Assembly: GCA_934045905.1 (NCBI GenBank)
Contig: OW203763.1
Span: 38,887,017-38,951,016 of the forward strand
Length of the DNA: 64,000 nucleotides
Origin: Leuctra nigra
Lineage: Eukaryota > Arthropoda > Insecta > Plecoptera > Leuctridae
Direction: 5' to 3'
Both the position numbers and the translations under genes were made by a program. Below are positions 48,053-59,889 of the stretch, in pieces; the first letter of the stretch is position 1, and each line of letters starts with the position of its first letter. The notes beneath the pieces are model-generated. The model searched no databases. It saw only the letters and a list, made by a program, of their open reading frames with translations, and had not been told where the DNA came from.

Positions 48053-50654
48053 TTAGAGCCATTTTTTAGTAGTAGGTATTTTAAAATACTTTATATCATT
48101 CTTGCGATATATTTCATCTAATATTAGTCTGTATCAAATTATCAACTGTGGGACAAATAGATGCGTCAGTAATTTTTACAACAAAACCTCTCAAACTCTC
48201 TTTAATTTAACTTTATTGTTACTTCTAAATCAAGCCTCCAAATCGAATTCGCCTGGAGATTAGTTTAGATTTAGCACGCTTGGGTTCAAGTACAGTCTCT
48301 AAGATTGTTTGTGTTATATTCTTACGAATAACCTGTCAATTAATGACATGACAGCCTCCCACCATCGCCACCCGTTCATTATCATCTGCCGATTCTCAAT
48401 CAGTAATCACTATTTGCCTCAACCCAGACACGACTTTTATTTTGTCAAGGGATCAACTCACTACAGAACAACTCTTGCGGCATTTACACCCAGTTTTTTT
48501 CTGTCACCACAATCCTCGTATGATTCGACATTGATCGCATGCAATTGGCATCACATCGCCTCCAACATTGTTCCAAGTTCATTGTTCAGTCATTTTTCTT
48601 GCGACAGGACAATATCTTTCATTGATAAACTGTAGATTCTCGCGTGACTCTCGACGACATGAAACATTCTAATAATTGTCTCAGAAATGTCACGAGCCTC
48701 GTGGCTAATAAAAAGACTAAAGAGAGCACATCACAACGCACTGCATTCAATGTTGATACACTTGAGTTTTTGACCACTAACTTTACAAGTTGAACATGTT
48801 AGCCAGCCTGACGAGTGATTTCCATAACCTGACTCATTTCCTTTCAACCTCGAATCTTCGTATTCGTCACGTTGCACTATGCAAATAATGATCCCATGTC
48901 ACTCGAAGCAACGCTCTTCTGGACTGATACATGAAGCTTAGTTTATGCAAATCCTGCTCAAGTTTCCAGCCGAGACTTTTTTTAACTATCTCCTTCTCTT
49001 TCTTTTACTATACTTCTGGAATAAGAATGACATATGCCAGATTGATAGCAAAGTTACTTCGAATGTGGAAACAACTGTATTTGCAAAATGACGGCAACAT
49101 CTTTTACTTCAAGAGTGCCACTTCATGTCCTTTATACGTCAGGCTGCAGCTTGCTCTGTAGCTATTAGCTTCAGAGAATCTTACAATATATCATCCTTTT
49201 TTACTCGATCTAAATCAAGGATTTTAACTAATCAATTAATCGAATTCAGTTGTAGATTAATCATAATGTTTACCTCACAATTACAACTGTCAAAAATCCT
49301 TAACAATAATAACCACCTTTCATATACAGACCATTTAATTGCCATCTCTTCTACACATTTAGATGACAGTAAATCTTTCTTGCGTTCGCAGACAATGTCT
49401 AGACTGATCTAGTTGCTATCATTATTTGTATAATTCTCCTCTAAACGATTGCAAAAAGCATGTTAGAGGAGAAACATTGATCAGTATGGTGAATTCAAGC
49501 CAAGTCTTATGGACTTATTGATGAAGCTTCGAAAGTGATGGTGGACATTAATGGTATAGAAAACCATTAAATGGCATAGCAACAACTAGACGTACACCAA
49601 GAAGTTATCAGAGGATTTGCTGTGACCTGGTACAACATGTTATGTTGAATTCCACATGGAAAATCACTTTCTTTTATACATTCTCTATAATGTTGATAAT
49701 TTTCAATTAAGTTTTCATTATTAGAATGACTTCGTGATTGCGTTTGTATTTTCTTGAAGTTTAGCAAATAGTGGTTACGTACACAAACAAACGTGAATTT
49801 TAATTCAAACTGAAAATTTGAATTAATTAGTTTGTTCCATTTCAATTTTCAATATATTCTGCAGGCGATCTTTTGGACAAATGAGACTTGATTATGAAAA
49901 AATATTTTGTAACATTTATTTTTTTAGTCAAATTGTGAAATATCATAGGTATACTATTTAAAAACAGGTACATTCTAAATTATATGGTTTCTCGAGAAGA
50001 GAATCAGTTGCTAGAGAAATAATTTTGGGTGGGGGGATCAACGTTCTAAACGAAGACAATAAAAAAGACGCGCGTCCGGGACCCCCAAAGATTTGGTGGA
50101 ATCGATTGAATTGCATATATCGTTTACGTGCTTTTACCACTGAGTTCTAACTTCCTTTTGAGTACGAAACATTGTTGGGTACCAACTTCAAAATTATGTT
50201 TCTTTTGACCAGGGTTGTAAAATCTATGTATCCAGAATAAATTAAGAGAACCCAAAAATATTAAATAAAAAAATGAAGTGGCTTAGAGATAATTTTCTAT
50301 AAATTTAATTCGTTTTGTGAGTAATTTTCAATAAGTTTTTTTAGGAAATCAAATTCGCGACAGAGATTCTGCGAGCAGCACTGCAACTTAGTGATATTTA
50401 TAAAAAAAAAAATATTAGATCACGCTAAAGGGGAATGGAGGAAGAAGGAGGACGCCAGCCGATCCAGTTGGTCCCGTAGACCGATGTTTTTATGTAACCT
50501 TACAAAACCAATTTGAGATCACGATTACCACTTTTTAATGTTTGTTCACATTAGGGGGGCCAGACCCTTTGCCCCCGCCGTGCGCAAATATGCATTCGCT
50601 GAGTGATTTACCTTGCACTGCTCTGCACTATAAGCTCATGACAACAACTGCATA
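48053..50654. other. Unassigned sequence
   Basis: No supported gene. The frames at 48309-48635 and 49125-49412 have no recognisable motif. Confidence 0.4.
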
Positions 50655-50770
50655 TTTATGATGATGATGATGATGATGAATAGGATGGACGCTGGAAGGA
50701 GACTGTCGTAGCCTCAGTAGGGAACCTTCCCATCATTTGCCCCTCATCCGAGTACCACGAGATCTGTCAG
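50655..50770 (-). mobile_element. SINE fragment, reverse orientation
   Basis: A (GAT)7-like run, GGACGCTGGAAGGAGACTGT, AGTAGGGAACCTTCCCATCA and TTTGCCCCTCATCCGAG are the family blocks in reverse. The short GAT run sits at the same position as the large (GAT)n tract at 38.5 kb. Confidence 0.65.
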
Positions 50771-51505
50771 GAATGACGGCCGAGTAATCAAGGTAAAGTA
50801 ATCTCTTGGAATTACCAAAAGTGACGTGAATCCTCTCGAAGCGAACCATCAATTAAATCGAATAAACGTTTGCTTCTCGTCGATATCGATGAATAGTATG
50901 AAGTATAAATCTATCTCTTGGCATGATTTCTGCCCCGTGGTGTGGAACGAACTGGTGGCTCCCCGTGTGTTATCAAGTGTGTTACCACGAGCTCCTTTAC
51001 CATTACCTCCTTGGAAGCTACTTCAAGTGTTGCTTTTTGCCGATCAGTCCACGTCACGCATCATGCCAATAACATACATGAAACGTATTTAAAAATCAAT
51101 GAGGAATGTTGACTAAGGCATGGCAGTAGCTGGAAGCTTTACTCATGATCTTCGAAGCACATTGCAATGAGAATTGTGTACCATTTGAAATTATGATAGA
51201 ATTGTAATATTACTCAACTTTACTTTCATTGTAGTATATTTTACTTCATTTTCATGCTGTCCTTGAGTGTGTTTTACCACTTACAAACAGACAAATATAA
51301 AAACAACATTTTTAAAGTGCATTTTATTCTACCAAACTAGGGCTTAATAGCTCAAAATGAATGCATTTTTTTAAATTTCAGTTGGCTGGTTTAATATACC
51401 TACTAGCTATATAACAATCATCCAAAATGTGAAATACACAATATCTTTGATTGAATGGTTGTTGCTGCATTTGCTAGTAGAAAACGAAGTTTTCATACAA
51501 AACCA
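50771..51505. other. Unassigned sequence
   Basis: The GC-richer strip 50930-51070 is open in more than one frame but shows no recognisable domain. Confidence 0.4.
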
Positions 51506-51560
51506 GTGCTCCCCTTCCCCCCCCCCCCCCCCCCTCACAACTGAATACGCCACCGGATGC
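51506..51560. repeat. C18 run beside a hAT-like terminal string
   Basis: CAGTGCTCCCC precedes a run of 18 C (51517-51534). The reverse complement of the right flank reads CGGTGGCGTATTCAGTTGTG, similar to hAT-type MITE termini that are often followed by G runs. Only a scar-sized remnant is present. Confidence 0.35.
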
Positions 51561-52662
51561 TTTAAGCTATTGACGAGAACATAATAAAATGTTCAATTGT
51601 GTACAATCTTCATTGATTACTCCTAGCATAAAGATTCTTATTTCAACTTATGACAGTATTTCTGAAACTCACTATGAACAAAATTAATGAAAGTAAGAAT
51701 AACATCCATAAAAGAGATTACGTTCTAAGTTGAACACATTGAAACGCCCGCCCTAAAAGCAACAAATTAACAATGAGTTATATTTCTAGGACTTGTGTAT
51801 GACTGCAAGTGATGATATAAGCTGGTATGATAACCGTGTTTTGTCGTGCATGCAAAATAATGCTAGTAGAAGATGCAATTGTACAGACAGAGGATCAATA
51901 GAGAGTCCATACCATTTTGTCGACAGTATTTTAGAAAAAAAGACTAACACCTAATTTACCGATTTGGTTCAAATGTCTGTGTAATATGACATAAAGACAA
52001 TTTTAATTTATAGTTTTCTACATAAAATAGTATCGTCCTCGAAGTGTCAAAATTCGCTTTATAAGAGAAACGGCCTGAACAGTGCAGGAGCCAGGGAAGG
52101 CAAAAAAATCTGGGTTCAAAAAAAACTTGAATGTAGCGACTTTCTTTCGGTGCCCTAAAAAGAAATATTACAATATTATTACAATATACACCCTTAAAAT
52201 GCTAAACGAAAACCAACACAGAATATGTCCATTCTGTTCATCCTTCTGGTTGGTTGAAACCGCGATTGCAGCGCCCCAGAGCGGTAAATCTCCAAAGCAA
52301 AGTGATCAAGAACGCGAAAGTGGTCTTCATTATTGGGAAGCGCAACGGAAACGCACATGACAGGAAGTGGCCGAGTTTAGTGGATCAGTTTCTGTCACGT
52401 GTTTGCACAGTGCTATTCTGCTACCATTCTGCCAGGTTTACCTGTTATTCGGGGACGTTTAGTTACATATTTTTAGACGGAATTCAAAAACTTTTACATC
52501 TAATTGATAGTTATTATGATGTACTATTAAGTATGCACACATATTTCGGGTGTTATTGATGACATAGCACTTAAAAATTGAATTATTATCGGATCTCTCA
52601 GACTGACTTTCCATTTACAACAACGGCACATTCTTCCTTAATTGTACTAGAAATCAAAGTAT
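51561..52662. other. Unassigned sequence
   Basis: The overlapping short frames at 52082-52559 have no recognisable motif. Confidence 0.4.
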
Positions 52663-52664
52663 GT

Positions 52665-52877
52665 ACACTCCCCCAAATAATAAACGGTACTTGGTACAAA
52701 ACGTATTGGCTGCTGGGCCGGTTCCTTGGCAATCAATCCTTGTTGTTATCAATGAAATCAGAGCTCACCTAAAAGAGTTAGATAATGCGTTAGCACTGAC
52801 TTCATGAGATGATGCCATCAAACATTAATCAGTCAATTCATTTTCTTTCGAGTACCGTTTATTATTTGGGGGAGTGT
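52665..52877. mobile_element. Tc1/mariner-like MITE, about 213 bp
   Basis: Terminal inverted repeats CACTCCCCCAAATAATAAAC plus GGTACT are exact on both sides, and TA precedes and follows them. The interior is non-coding. Confidence 0.8.
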
Positions 52878-52879
52878 AC

Positions 52880-54880
52880 CTAAATTATATTTTCCACAAG
52901 AAATAAAAAAACCACACATCATGAAAATTATTTTATTGTATTATGGACACACCTAGTTAATTTTTCTCCAGTTCTTTATTTCAATTTTCAACAAACTATG
53001 GCCTGATCTGTGACAATATCTTTGAGGGCTGTCAGTTGAATTATTCAAATCGAATTCACTTTTAAGTTTTAATAGATTAATTGTTTATTGCGTCTTACAG
53101 TATGTAGTTCCAAAATGTATATTTGTCTTTGAATAGATATTTATTAAATTATTTGATTTCATCTGACCTGTGACTCGTTTCGCGGGCAAGGGAGATAGTT
53201 ATTTACTTTATCCTCGGAGTGATTATCCTTTATATTATGATCTTTGTGCAACAATATATTATAGAACACATTTGTGCAACATTTGTGTTCTTTCATTCAA
53301 ACATAGTACCTACACATTTTTAAATATTTATTAATTTAAGTGAATATCAAAGATATTTATGCATTTCATTGCATTGCATGACTGTTTAATTCTCCACTGG
53401 AAGAGATCAGTAATGAAAGCAAAAATATAAATTAAGTTCTGATGAATGGGTTTATATTGAAGGTTTCTTAAATAATAATTGTGGTTGTAGTTCAATCAAT
53501 AGACGGCAATTGAGAATGTCAACACTCGAAGTGGTAAGAAAATATGTCTTTGAATATTCCATCCCGTTGGCAAATAGGAGCCGTCTTGTCACCCCATCGC
53601 ATATTCTTGTACGGTCTAGTATCATTTTTATACGTCTTTGTATACCCCATAAATTTAGTTATAAGCTCCAGTTGTATAGTACAAAACTTTTATACTCATT
53701 AAACAAAATACAAAATAGGTGCGAAATTCACTGAAACTCACAATGTATGGCAGCAGACTAGAAGACATGATCAGTAAAAAAACACATGGAAATAACGCTC
53801 TCATGTATTATATTTAAATCTAATTGAACTAAATAAATAGTATATTGTGTCAAACATTTGTTGGATGAAAGGTGCGAGCTAATCAAATCATCAAATAACC
53901 GGAAGAAATACGAAAATAATCTCCGTTAGTTGCACTTAGTTAGCCCGTGTAGGCGGCCCGAAGTGAATGCTGATCCACCAAAGTCAAGTTCAAAAATCTA
54001 CCACCAGATAGCGTATTCGAGCGCTGCGCGTCCCAATAAAACGGAAACCAATTCGCCTCTGTAGAAAATAACAAGACAGTTTCAATTGCATCATTGATAG
54101 TTTATCAACTACGCAATCCAGTTGTATTTTCTTCAAGATAATATTTAAATATATTCCAAAACAACTATATACTTTAGATTATTATCTCTAATACCTAGTT
54201 TGTATACCTTGATCCACAAGGGATGGAAACCTCTAGAATATAGAAAATGGATTTGCCTATTTAAGCAGCAGAAACGTTTCGACTTTGTATAGATACTTAC
54301 TTGATTGATATCCTGAAAATAGACTTACTACCTGATCTGCAGTTGAACTTGAAATCTGTTTACAAATCGTATTTGAATATCTACCGATATGGTGGTAGAT
54401 AATGTATCGTATACCAGGGATCAGTTAGCAATCATCAGCGAAGCAAGGGTTTCATCATTAGCAGAAGAAACTTGGATCGTAAACTAGACGATCAATGGTT
54501 GACATTTTCTCTCAGCTCTGCCCAAGTTTTATAGCAATGTCACACGTTTTACCGCCCTATCAAGTGTGTGTAGTGCAATACTTCGTTTTAGAATAAATTG
54601 CCTGCCATTTATTTTCTGATGCACATCACGCGTACTCAAACTCAGAGAAGAGATCATTAAATGTCAAAATACTTATTTTATTAGTAACATATTAAAATAA
54701 ATTCTCACACGTTTCGAGAGAGCTCAGTACAGCATAATATATAAACTCTAATTATGTTGCTGATTGCGCAGATCATACATTCAAATGTGCAACCATCGGA
54801 TTATTATAAAACATGATATATTACATAATATGGCTACCTATTCGCAAACAGAAGAGGCAACGCAATAAGTGAAGTGTTAT
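52880..54880. other. Unassigned AT-rich sequence
   Basis: About 2 kb of flank to the LTR element with no supported gene or repeat. Confidence 0.4.
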
Positions 54881-54884
54881 GTTG
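54881..54884. repeat. Target-site duplication GTTG (3' LTR side)
   Basis: Identical to the 4 bp directly outside the other LTR at 62493-62496; 4-bp duplications are usual for many Gypsy-group elements. Confidence 0.85.
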
Positions 54885-55292
54885 TGTTAGGTCTAGGGGC
54901 TAACAATACTATTAAAACACGGAATACAGTTTAATACATTTATTTGAATTAATTAGAGACACACACACACCGCAGATAATATTCACTGTTCTCAACTGTT
55001 CACAACTGTTCACGTCTGTGGTCCCGTTAGCACTCGCCACTCGCAGTCGCACTCCGATTCTCTCGCTCACCCCTTTGGTCTGCCTGCCACCCTTCGCCTC
55101 GCACAGGTGCACATTCCTAAGCTAAAATGTGCACATCCGCTGTGACACGGCGGACCTAAACTATTGCTACCTAAGACAACTAAAACACATTCAATCTTAT
55201 ATATTATGATAGTCACGTTTAAACTAAAATACCTACAACTTACTACTAATCTAACACCTACACTAATCCGTTAGGATGGCGCCATCCTAACA
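54885..55292 (-). repeat. 3' LTR, 408 bp
   Basis: On the plus strand it starts TGTTAGG and ends CCTAACA (TG...CA). It differs from the 5' LTR at four positions, near 54983, 55089, 55132 and 55165. It contains a short (AC)n and a perfect 22-bp palindrome at 55270-55291. Confidence 0.95.
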
Positions 55293-55320
55293 TTTCCCCC
55301 CCCCCCCCCCCCCCTTAAAA
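55293..55320 (-). promoter_or_regulatory. Polypurine tract with a run of 19 G
   Basis: Directly before the 3' LTR on the minus strand the sequence is A-rich, then AAGG with 19 consecutive G in all, then AAA. Position and purine content fit the primer site for plus-strand DNA synthesis. Such a long pure-G tract is unusual. Confidence 0.75.
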
Positions 55321-55354
55321 GCGGCGTTAGCGGCGGCGTCGCAAGGCATAGCGA

Positions 55355-56912
55355 TTGTATTTTGTATTTGTAATATATCCTGCAAATGTGCTTTGGCACG
55401 GTGGCAGTCTTTTCTTTCTTCTACTTCTTTCTTCACTTTTTCACTATCATCCTTTTATATTCCAAAAGTTCTTCAGCTTTTTTCGCTGCCTCACTTAAAC
55501 TGTTCCAGTCTTTAATTGTTCTTCTTATGAAGCTGTATTTTCCTATGTCGGTCTTTGATCCTTCTACAGTTATTTCTAACCCTCTTCGAACTGAACACCT
55601 CTCCCCACCCTTTCCCCCAGTTCCTCCCATCCTGTCCACCCATTCCTTACCCTAAAGAAGTTCATCAGTCTTTCATTTTTCCTTCTCTCCCCTAAATTTT
55701 CCCATCCTAATTCCTCTACCATCTCGCTGGGCCGTTCTCTTAATTTTTCAACTATCCCCTGCTCATTTCTTTCAACTCTGAAACTTTTAACTCTACCAAG
55801 AACCCTTCTCGCCGCTAATCTCTGCACCCCCTCTACTTCTTTGATTAAATTCTCATTGTATGGATCCCAGACTGAACCAGCGTTCTCAATCATCGGACGT
55901 ATTAAACTTTTGTATGCTTTTTCTTTAATGTGAACCCCAGTACCATTTAGTTGTCTCATTACAAAATTTAGAGCTTTTATTCCCTTGTTAGTAAGTTTTT
56001 TAATATGTTCTCCCCACCCTAGATTCTTGTGTATGTGTATTCCAAGATATTTGTAGGCATCTACCTCCTCTAGTATGTTTCCTCCCAAGTTAAATTCTGT
56101 ATTAAGGTCTTCTCTTCTATTTTTCCTGGTGAAATTTACTACTTTACATTTATTCACGTTCAGCCCCATTAAATTTGTTTCAACCCATGTATTTATTAAA
56201 TTTAAATCCTGTTGTAGCGTCTCCTCATCGTCTTTGCCATTTATAGTTTTGTATACTACACAATCATCGGCAAATAGACGGATTTTTGATGTGATGCCTT
56301 GTGCCAGGTTGTTGATGAAAATGTTAAATAACAGTGGTCCCAATACACTTCCTTGTGGTACCCCAGATGTTACTCTTATGTAGTCTGAGTACTCACTTCC
56401 GACCTTTACTTTTTGTATTCTATTGCTTAAGAAATTTTGAACCCATTTTGTGATAGTTGTATTTTGAATAACATTCTGTAATTTGGCTATAAGTTGTTTA
56501 TGGGGAACTTTATCAAATGCTTTTTCGAAATCCAGCTATTTTCTCCCCCCTGTCCAAAGTGTCCGACAACTCCTGCACAAACCCCTGTAATTGTGTAGTG
56601 CATGAGTGTCCCTTTCGAAATCCATGTGTCCGACAACTCCTGCACAAACCCCTGTAATTGTGTAGTGCATGAGTGTCCCTTTCGAAATCCATGCTGTCCT
56701 CTAAATAAACCCCCCCTTTTTTCAATTATGATTTTAATTTCGGTATCAATTAATCTTTCTAATATCTTGCAGACAGCTGATGTTAGGCTAACTGGTCTAT
56801 AGTTGGATAATTTTGCCCTTTCCCCACCCTTATGAATTGGTATAATGATTGCTTTCTTCCATTCCAATGGAACTATGCCCGTATCGATTGAATTTTGAAA
56901 AATAATAGTTAG
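55355..56912 (-). pseudogene. 5'-truncated LINE (non-LTR) reverse transcriptase inside the LTR element
   Basis: From the integrase tail the frame passes into TIIFQNSIDTGIVPLEWKK, SNYRPVSLTSAVCKILERL and QHGFRKGHSCTTQLQGFV, hallmark early RT motifs of LINEs. After a break it continues in another frame with LDFEKAFDKVPH, GPLLFNIFINNLA, the catalytic FADD at 56272-56261 (FADDCVVY), NVNKCKVVNF and YKYLGI, then after a further frame change FIRRTIKDWNSL, a C-terminal signature seen in Jockey/CR1-like elements. The 3' end has TTACAAATACAAAATACAAT, like the short simple-repeat tails of such LINEs. At least three frame disruptions are present, so it is not functional as it stands. Clade assignment is tentative. 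Confidence 0.85.
56559..56692. repeat. 67-bp direct tandem duplication in the LINE piece
   Basis: The block starting GTGTCCGACAACTCCTGCAC occurs twice with no difference (56559-56625 and 56626-56692). Because 67 is not a multiple of three, the second copy shifts the RT frame. Confidence 0.95.
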
Positions 56913-58820
56913 ATGCCGTGCGGGAGGTGGAGCTGGCGCTGCCTGGACTCTGGGTGTCGGAGGCGGCGTCGCGGTCTGGGCCCAATCTGGGACTGGCACG
57001 ACTCGTAGGAGCTGGTCGACGTTGGCTCGCCCGGCTGACCGCGATGTGGCGATGTCCTCCAAATCGAACACGTTCGGTCCGATGCATCGTGTAATGCGGA
57101 ACGGGCCGTACCGCTTCGGCGCCAGACTGGCGGCGATTCCCTTGCTGGCGTCGCTGAGAGTGTGCAGTTCCCTCCACACCAGGTCGCCGACATGGAAGGT
57201 CACCTCCTGGCGGTGCTCGTCGTACGTCTTCTTGGCTGTCGCGTGTGCAGCACGGACGTGCTGGGCTGCGAAGTCTCTAGCAGCCTCGAGGCGATGGCGG
57301 AGGTCGGCGGCGAACTCGTGGCGGGGCTTATCATCCGCCGTCTCGTCGGTGGCGGCTCTTGCGTCGTCGACGTTGCGCGTCCACGGCGCCCTCAGTTCCT
57401 GTCCGTACACGAGGAACGCAGGGGAGTATCCCGTAACGGAGCTGGTCGCGGTCCTCAAGGCGAAGAGGATCTCCGGCAGTCTCTGGTCCCAGTCTCTGTG
57501 CTCCTGGATGTAGGCCATAAGCGTCTGTTTGACCGTCGCGTTGTGGCGCTCGACGGATTGACCGCAGGGGCGGTATGGTACCGAGGGACGCTCTATGATG
57601 TTGAGGTGAGATAATACTCCTTTCAAGAGGTTACTGACGAATGGCTTTCCGTTGTCGCTGGAAATGCTGCGCGGAAAGCCCTGCCGCGAGATGACCTCCA
57701 ACATGCGCGGTACGATGGCCGCTGTTGTCGCCGACTTCAGTGCAAACACCTCCAGGTACTTCGTGAATTTGTCCACGCAGACGAGAAGGTATTGGTGGCG
57801 GCTCTTAGACGTCGGCAGCGGTCCGATCAAGTCGACGCTTAACTCGGCGAATGGTTCCTCGGGATGGCGACTGAAGATCTTGCCCGCTGGTCGTTGCCTG
57901 CGTGGTTTGATTGTCTGGCAAGTGACGCACGACCGCACGAACTCAGACACGTCCGTCAGCATTCCCCTCCAGACGTAATCACGCCGGATGCGCGTGAGCG
58001 TGCGAAAATATCCGCCGTGTCCGCTCAATGGGTGCGTATGTCCCGTTGTCAGAACAAGGGACCTCAAGTTCCGTGGCAACCAGACCGTTGTTCCGGGGTG
58101 TTCCTTGATTCTGCGGATGAGGAGGCCGTCGTTGTTGATCTCGCTGTCTGTTGCCACGCTGCGTATCCATGTGGCGAGTTCGGAGTCGTCTGGCAGCTCG
58201 TTGTGCAACAGAAACCGCGCCAGGCTGACTAGTTCCTTGTCACCTTTCTGATGAGCGACGAGTAACGTAACATCCTTCAAGCATGTGATGTCGGCGTCGG
58301 CCACCGCGGTGATGTCGTCGTCGTCGACGGCGTCGGTCGCCGCGCATGCCGCCGCGACCTCGGGGTCTGCTTCGAACCTGACGGTGCGAACTTCGTCCTG
58401 TATGTTCATCGGGAAGAGGCTTTCGGCTACCGATGGTCTTGGCGACTCTGTCGATAGTGTGACGGGCGCCCTGCTAAGTGCGTCTGCTGGGAGGTTGTTA
58501 GTTCCTTTGCGGTAGCGCACCGTGCAGTTGTAGCCCTGTAAGCGCAGGACCCAGCGGCGGACTCGGCTGGACGCTAGATCCGTCTGGAACATCCAGGACA
58601 GAGAGGCGTGGTCGCAGTGGATGTCGAAAGTCGTGAACTCCAGGTACGGGCGGAACTTGTCCACCGCCCACACCACAGCCAGGCACTCGAGTTCTTGAAC
58701 AGTGTAGTTTTTCTCGTGCTTTGAGAGCTGGCTGCTGATGTACTCGACTGGACGCTGTTTACCGTCGTGGTCTTGGAGAAGAACTGCTCCGATGCCTATT
58801 CCGCTGGCGTCGGTCTCCAC
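56913..58820 (-). CDS. Pol C-terminal part: RNase H and integrase
   Basis: About 636 codons belong to the Gypsy element; the same frame then runs on 141 codons into the LINE piece and stops at 56487. RNase H: ETDASG at residue 2-7, QELECLAVVWAVDKF near 42-56, HCDHASLSWMF near 68-78, ADALSR near 112-117. Integrase zinc-binding HHCC: H263/H268 with C298 and C301. Catalytic D-D-E: D330 (SVDLIGPLP), D389 (SSDNGKPF), E424 (QSVERHN), with the expected 34-residue gap between the last two. A GPY/F-like module follows (RYGPFRI near 570-576) and then a proline-rich tail. Integrase inserts the cDNA; RNase H removes template RNA. The frame is separated from the RT frame by an indel near 58820-58850, in a C-rich run at the start of RNase H. 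Confidence 0.9.
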
Positions 58821-59881
58821 GGAGAACGGCGGTTGAGATCAGGAAGAGCCAGAGCCGTCGCTGCGATCAACCCGTTGATAAGTTGCCTGAAAGCTGCTTC
58901 TTCCTCGGTAGACCAGACCCACGGGACATCCTTGCGCGTGAGTCGAGTCAGTTTGGCGGACAGACCTGCCATGTCTTTGATGAAGGATCTGTAGTAGCCG
59001 ACGAGACCGAGGAAACTCTGCATCTCCTTAACGGACGTCGGTCGGGGGAAGTTCAGAACTGCCTCCACTTTAGCTGGATTCGGGAGGCACTGGCCCGGCC
59101 GGAGGACGTGGCCGAGGAAGTGCAGAGTGCGTTGAAACATTTGAATCTTCTTTGGGTTGACGGTGAGTCCGGCGTCTTCCAGGCGGCGCAGCACTTCCTC
59201 TATGTGCCGGACGTGGTCCTCCGCGGTCTCGGAGAACACTACGATGTCGTCCAGGAAGACCATGGCGCATTTGTACTTGAGGTCCCCTAGGACGTTGTCC
59301 ATCAGCTCCTGGAACCTGGCCGGACTCCCAGCCAGCCCGAACGGCATCCTCTTGAATTGTAGGAGGCCTCGATGACAGATGAAGGCAGTCTTGGGTCTGT
59401 CCTTGTAAGCTACTTGTATCTGGTGGAATCCCTGTGAGAGGTCTAGGGATGTAAACCACTGCGCCCGTCCCAACTGTGCGAAGATCCACTTCGTCGTGGG
59501 CATGGCGTAGACGGGAACGACTGTCCTCTGGTTGACGGGGCGGTAGTCGACGGCGAGCCTGTAACCTTCGACGGGCTTCTTCTTAGGCACGATCACGGGA
59601 GCTGACGCCCAGTTGCTCTGAGATGGCTCGATCATGTCGTCTCGGAGGAGGTCGTCGATCAGAGAGTCCAAAATCGCTCGCTTTCTCGAGTTGACCTCGC
59701 GAAGCTTGCAGCGGTATGGCGCGCTGTTTCCGGTGTCGATATGATGGACGACTCGCGCTGTGGAACCCGGCTTCTTCGTGAAGAGAGCCGAGTAGCGCGC
59801 CATGACGGTCCTGAGCGCCGGCAATACTTCGGACGGGCAGTCTGAGGGTCTGTCGAACACATCGCCGACCACTTCTTGCAC
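58796..59881 (-). CDS. Pol middle part: reverse transcriptase
   Basis: The open stretch of 361 codons holds the Gypsy-type RT core: RLAVDYRPVN at about 108-117, SLDLSQGFHQI at about 145-155, QFKRMPFGLAGSPARFQELM at about 175-194, and the catalytic FLDD at 209-212. It is followed by LHFLGH and the thumb. It copies element RNA into DNA within the particle. The nominal start is not a real initiation site: the upstream end merges with the protease frame through a shift near 59881-59910, where this frame has a stop. At its 3' end the frame stops just inside what should be RNase H, while the RNase H frame overlaps it. Confidence 0.9.
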   Translation of the reverse strand: MQEVVGDVFDRPSDCPSEVLPALRTVMARYSALFTKKPGSTARVVHHIDTGNSAPYRCKLREVNSRKRAILDSLIDDLLRDDMIEPSQSNWASAPVIVPKKKPVEGYRLAVDYRPVNQRTVVPVYAMPTTKWIFAQLGRAQWFTSLDLSQGFHQIQVAYKDRPKTAFICHRGLLQFKRMPFGLAGSPARFQELMDNVLGDLKYKCAMVFLDDIVVFSETAEDHVRHIEEVLRRLEDAGLTVNPKKIQMFQRTLHFLGHVLRPGQCLPNPAKVEAVLNFPRPTSVKEMQSFLGLVGYYRSFIKDMAGLSAKLTRLTRKDVPWVWSTEEEAAFRQLINGLIAATALALPDLNRRSPWRPTPAE

Positions 59882-59889
59882 AGCTGTGC

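Noticed and set aside
54912..55112. 66-codon frame repeated in both LTRs (MHLCEAKGG...)
   Set aside because: Its duplication is explained by the LTRs, and no homologous protein is recognised.
55355..56912. Envelope gene between integrase and the 3' LTR
   Set aside because: The motifs are those of a LINE reverse transcriptase; no signal peptide, membrane segment or fusion-peptide-like region was seen.
57022..57614. 150-163-codon open frames on the plus strand across integrase
   Set aside because: Antisense shadows of the GC-rich pol gene; the minus strand carries the conserved motifs.
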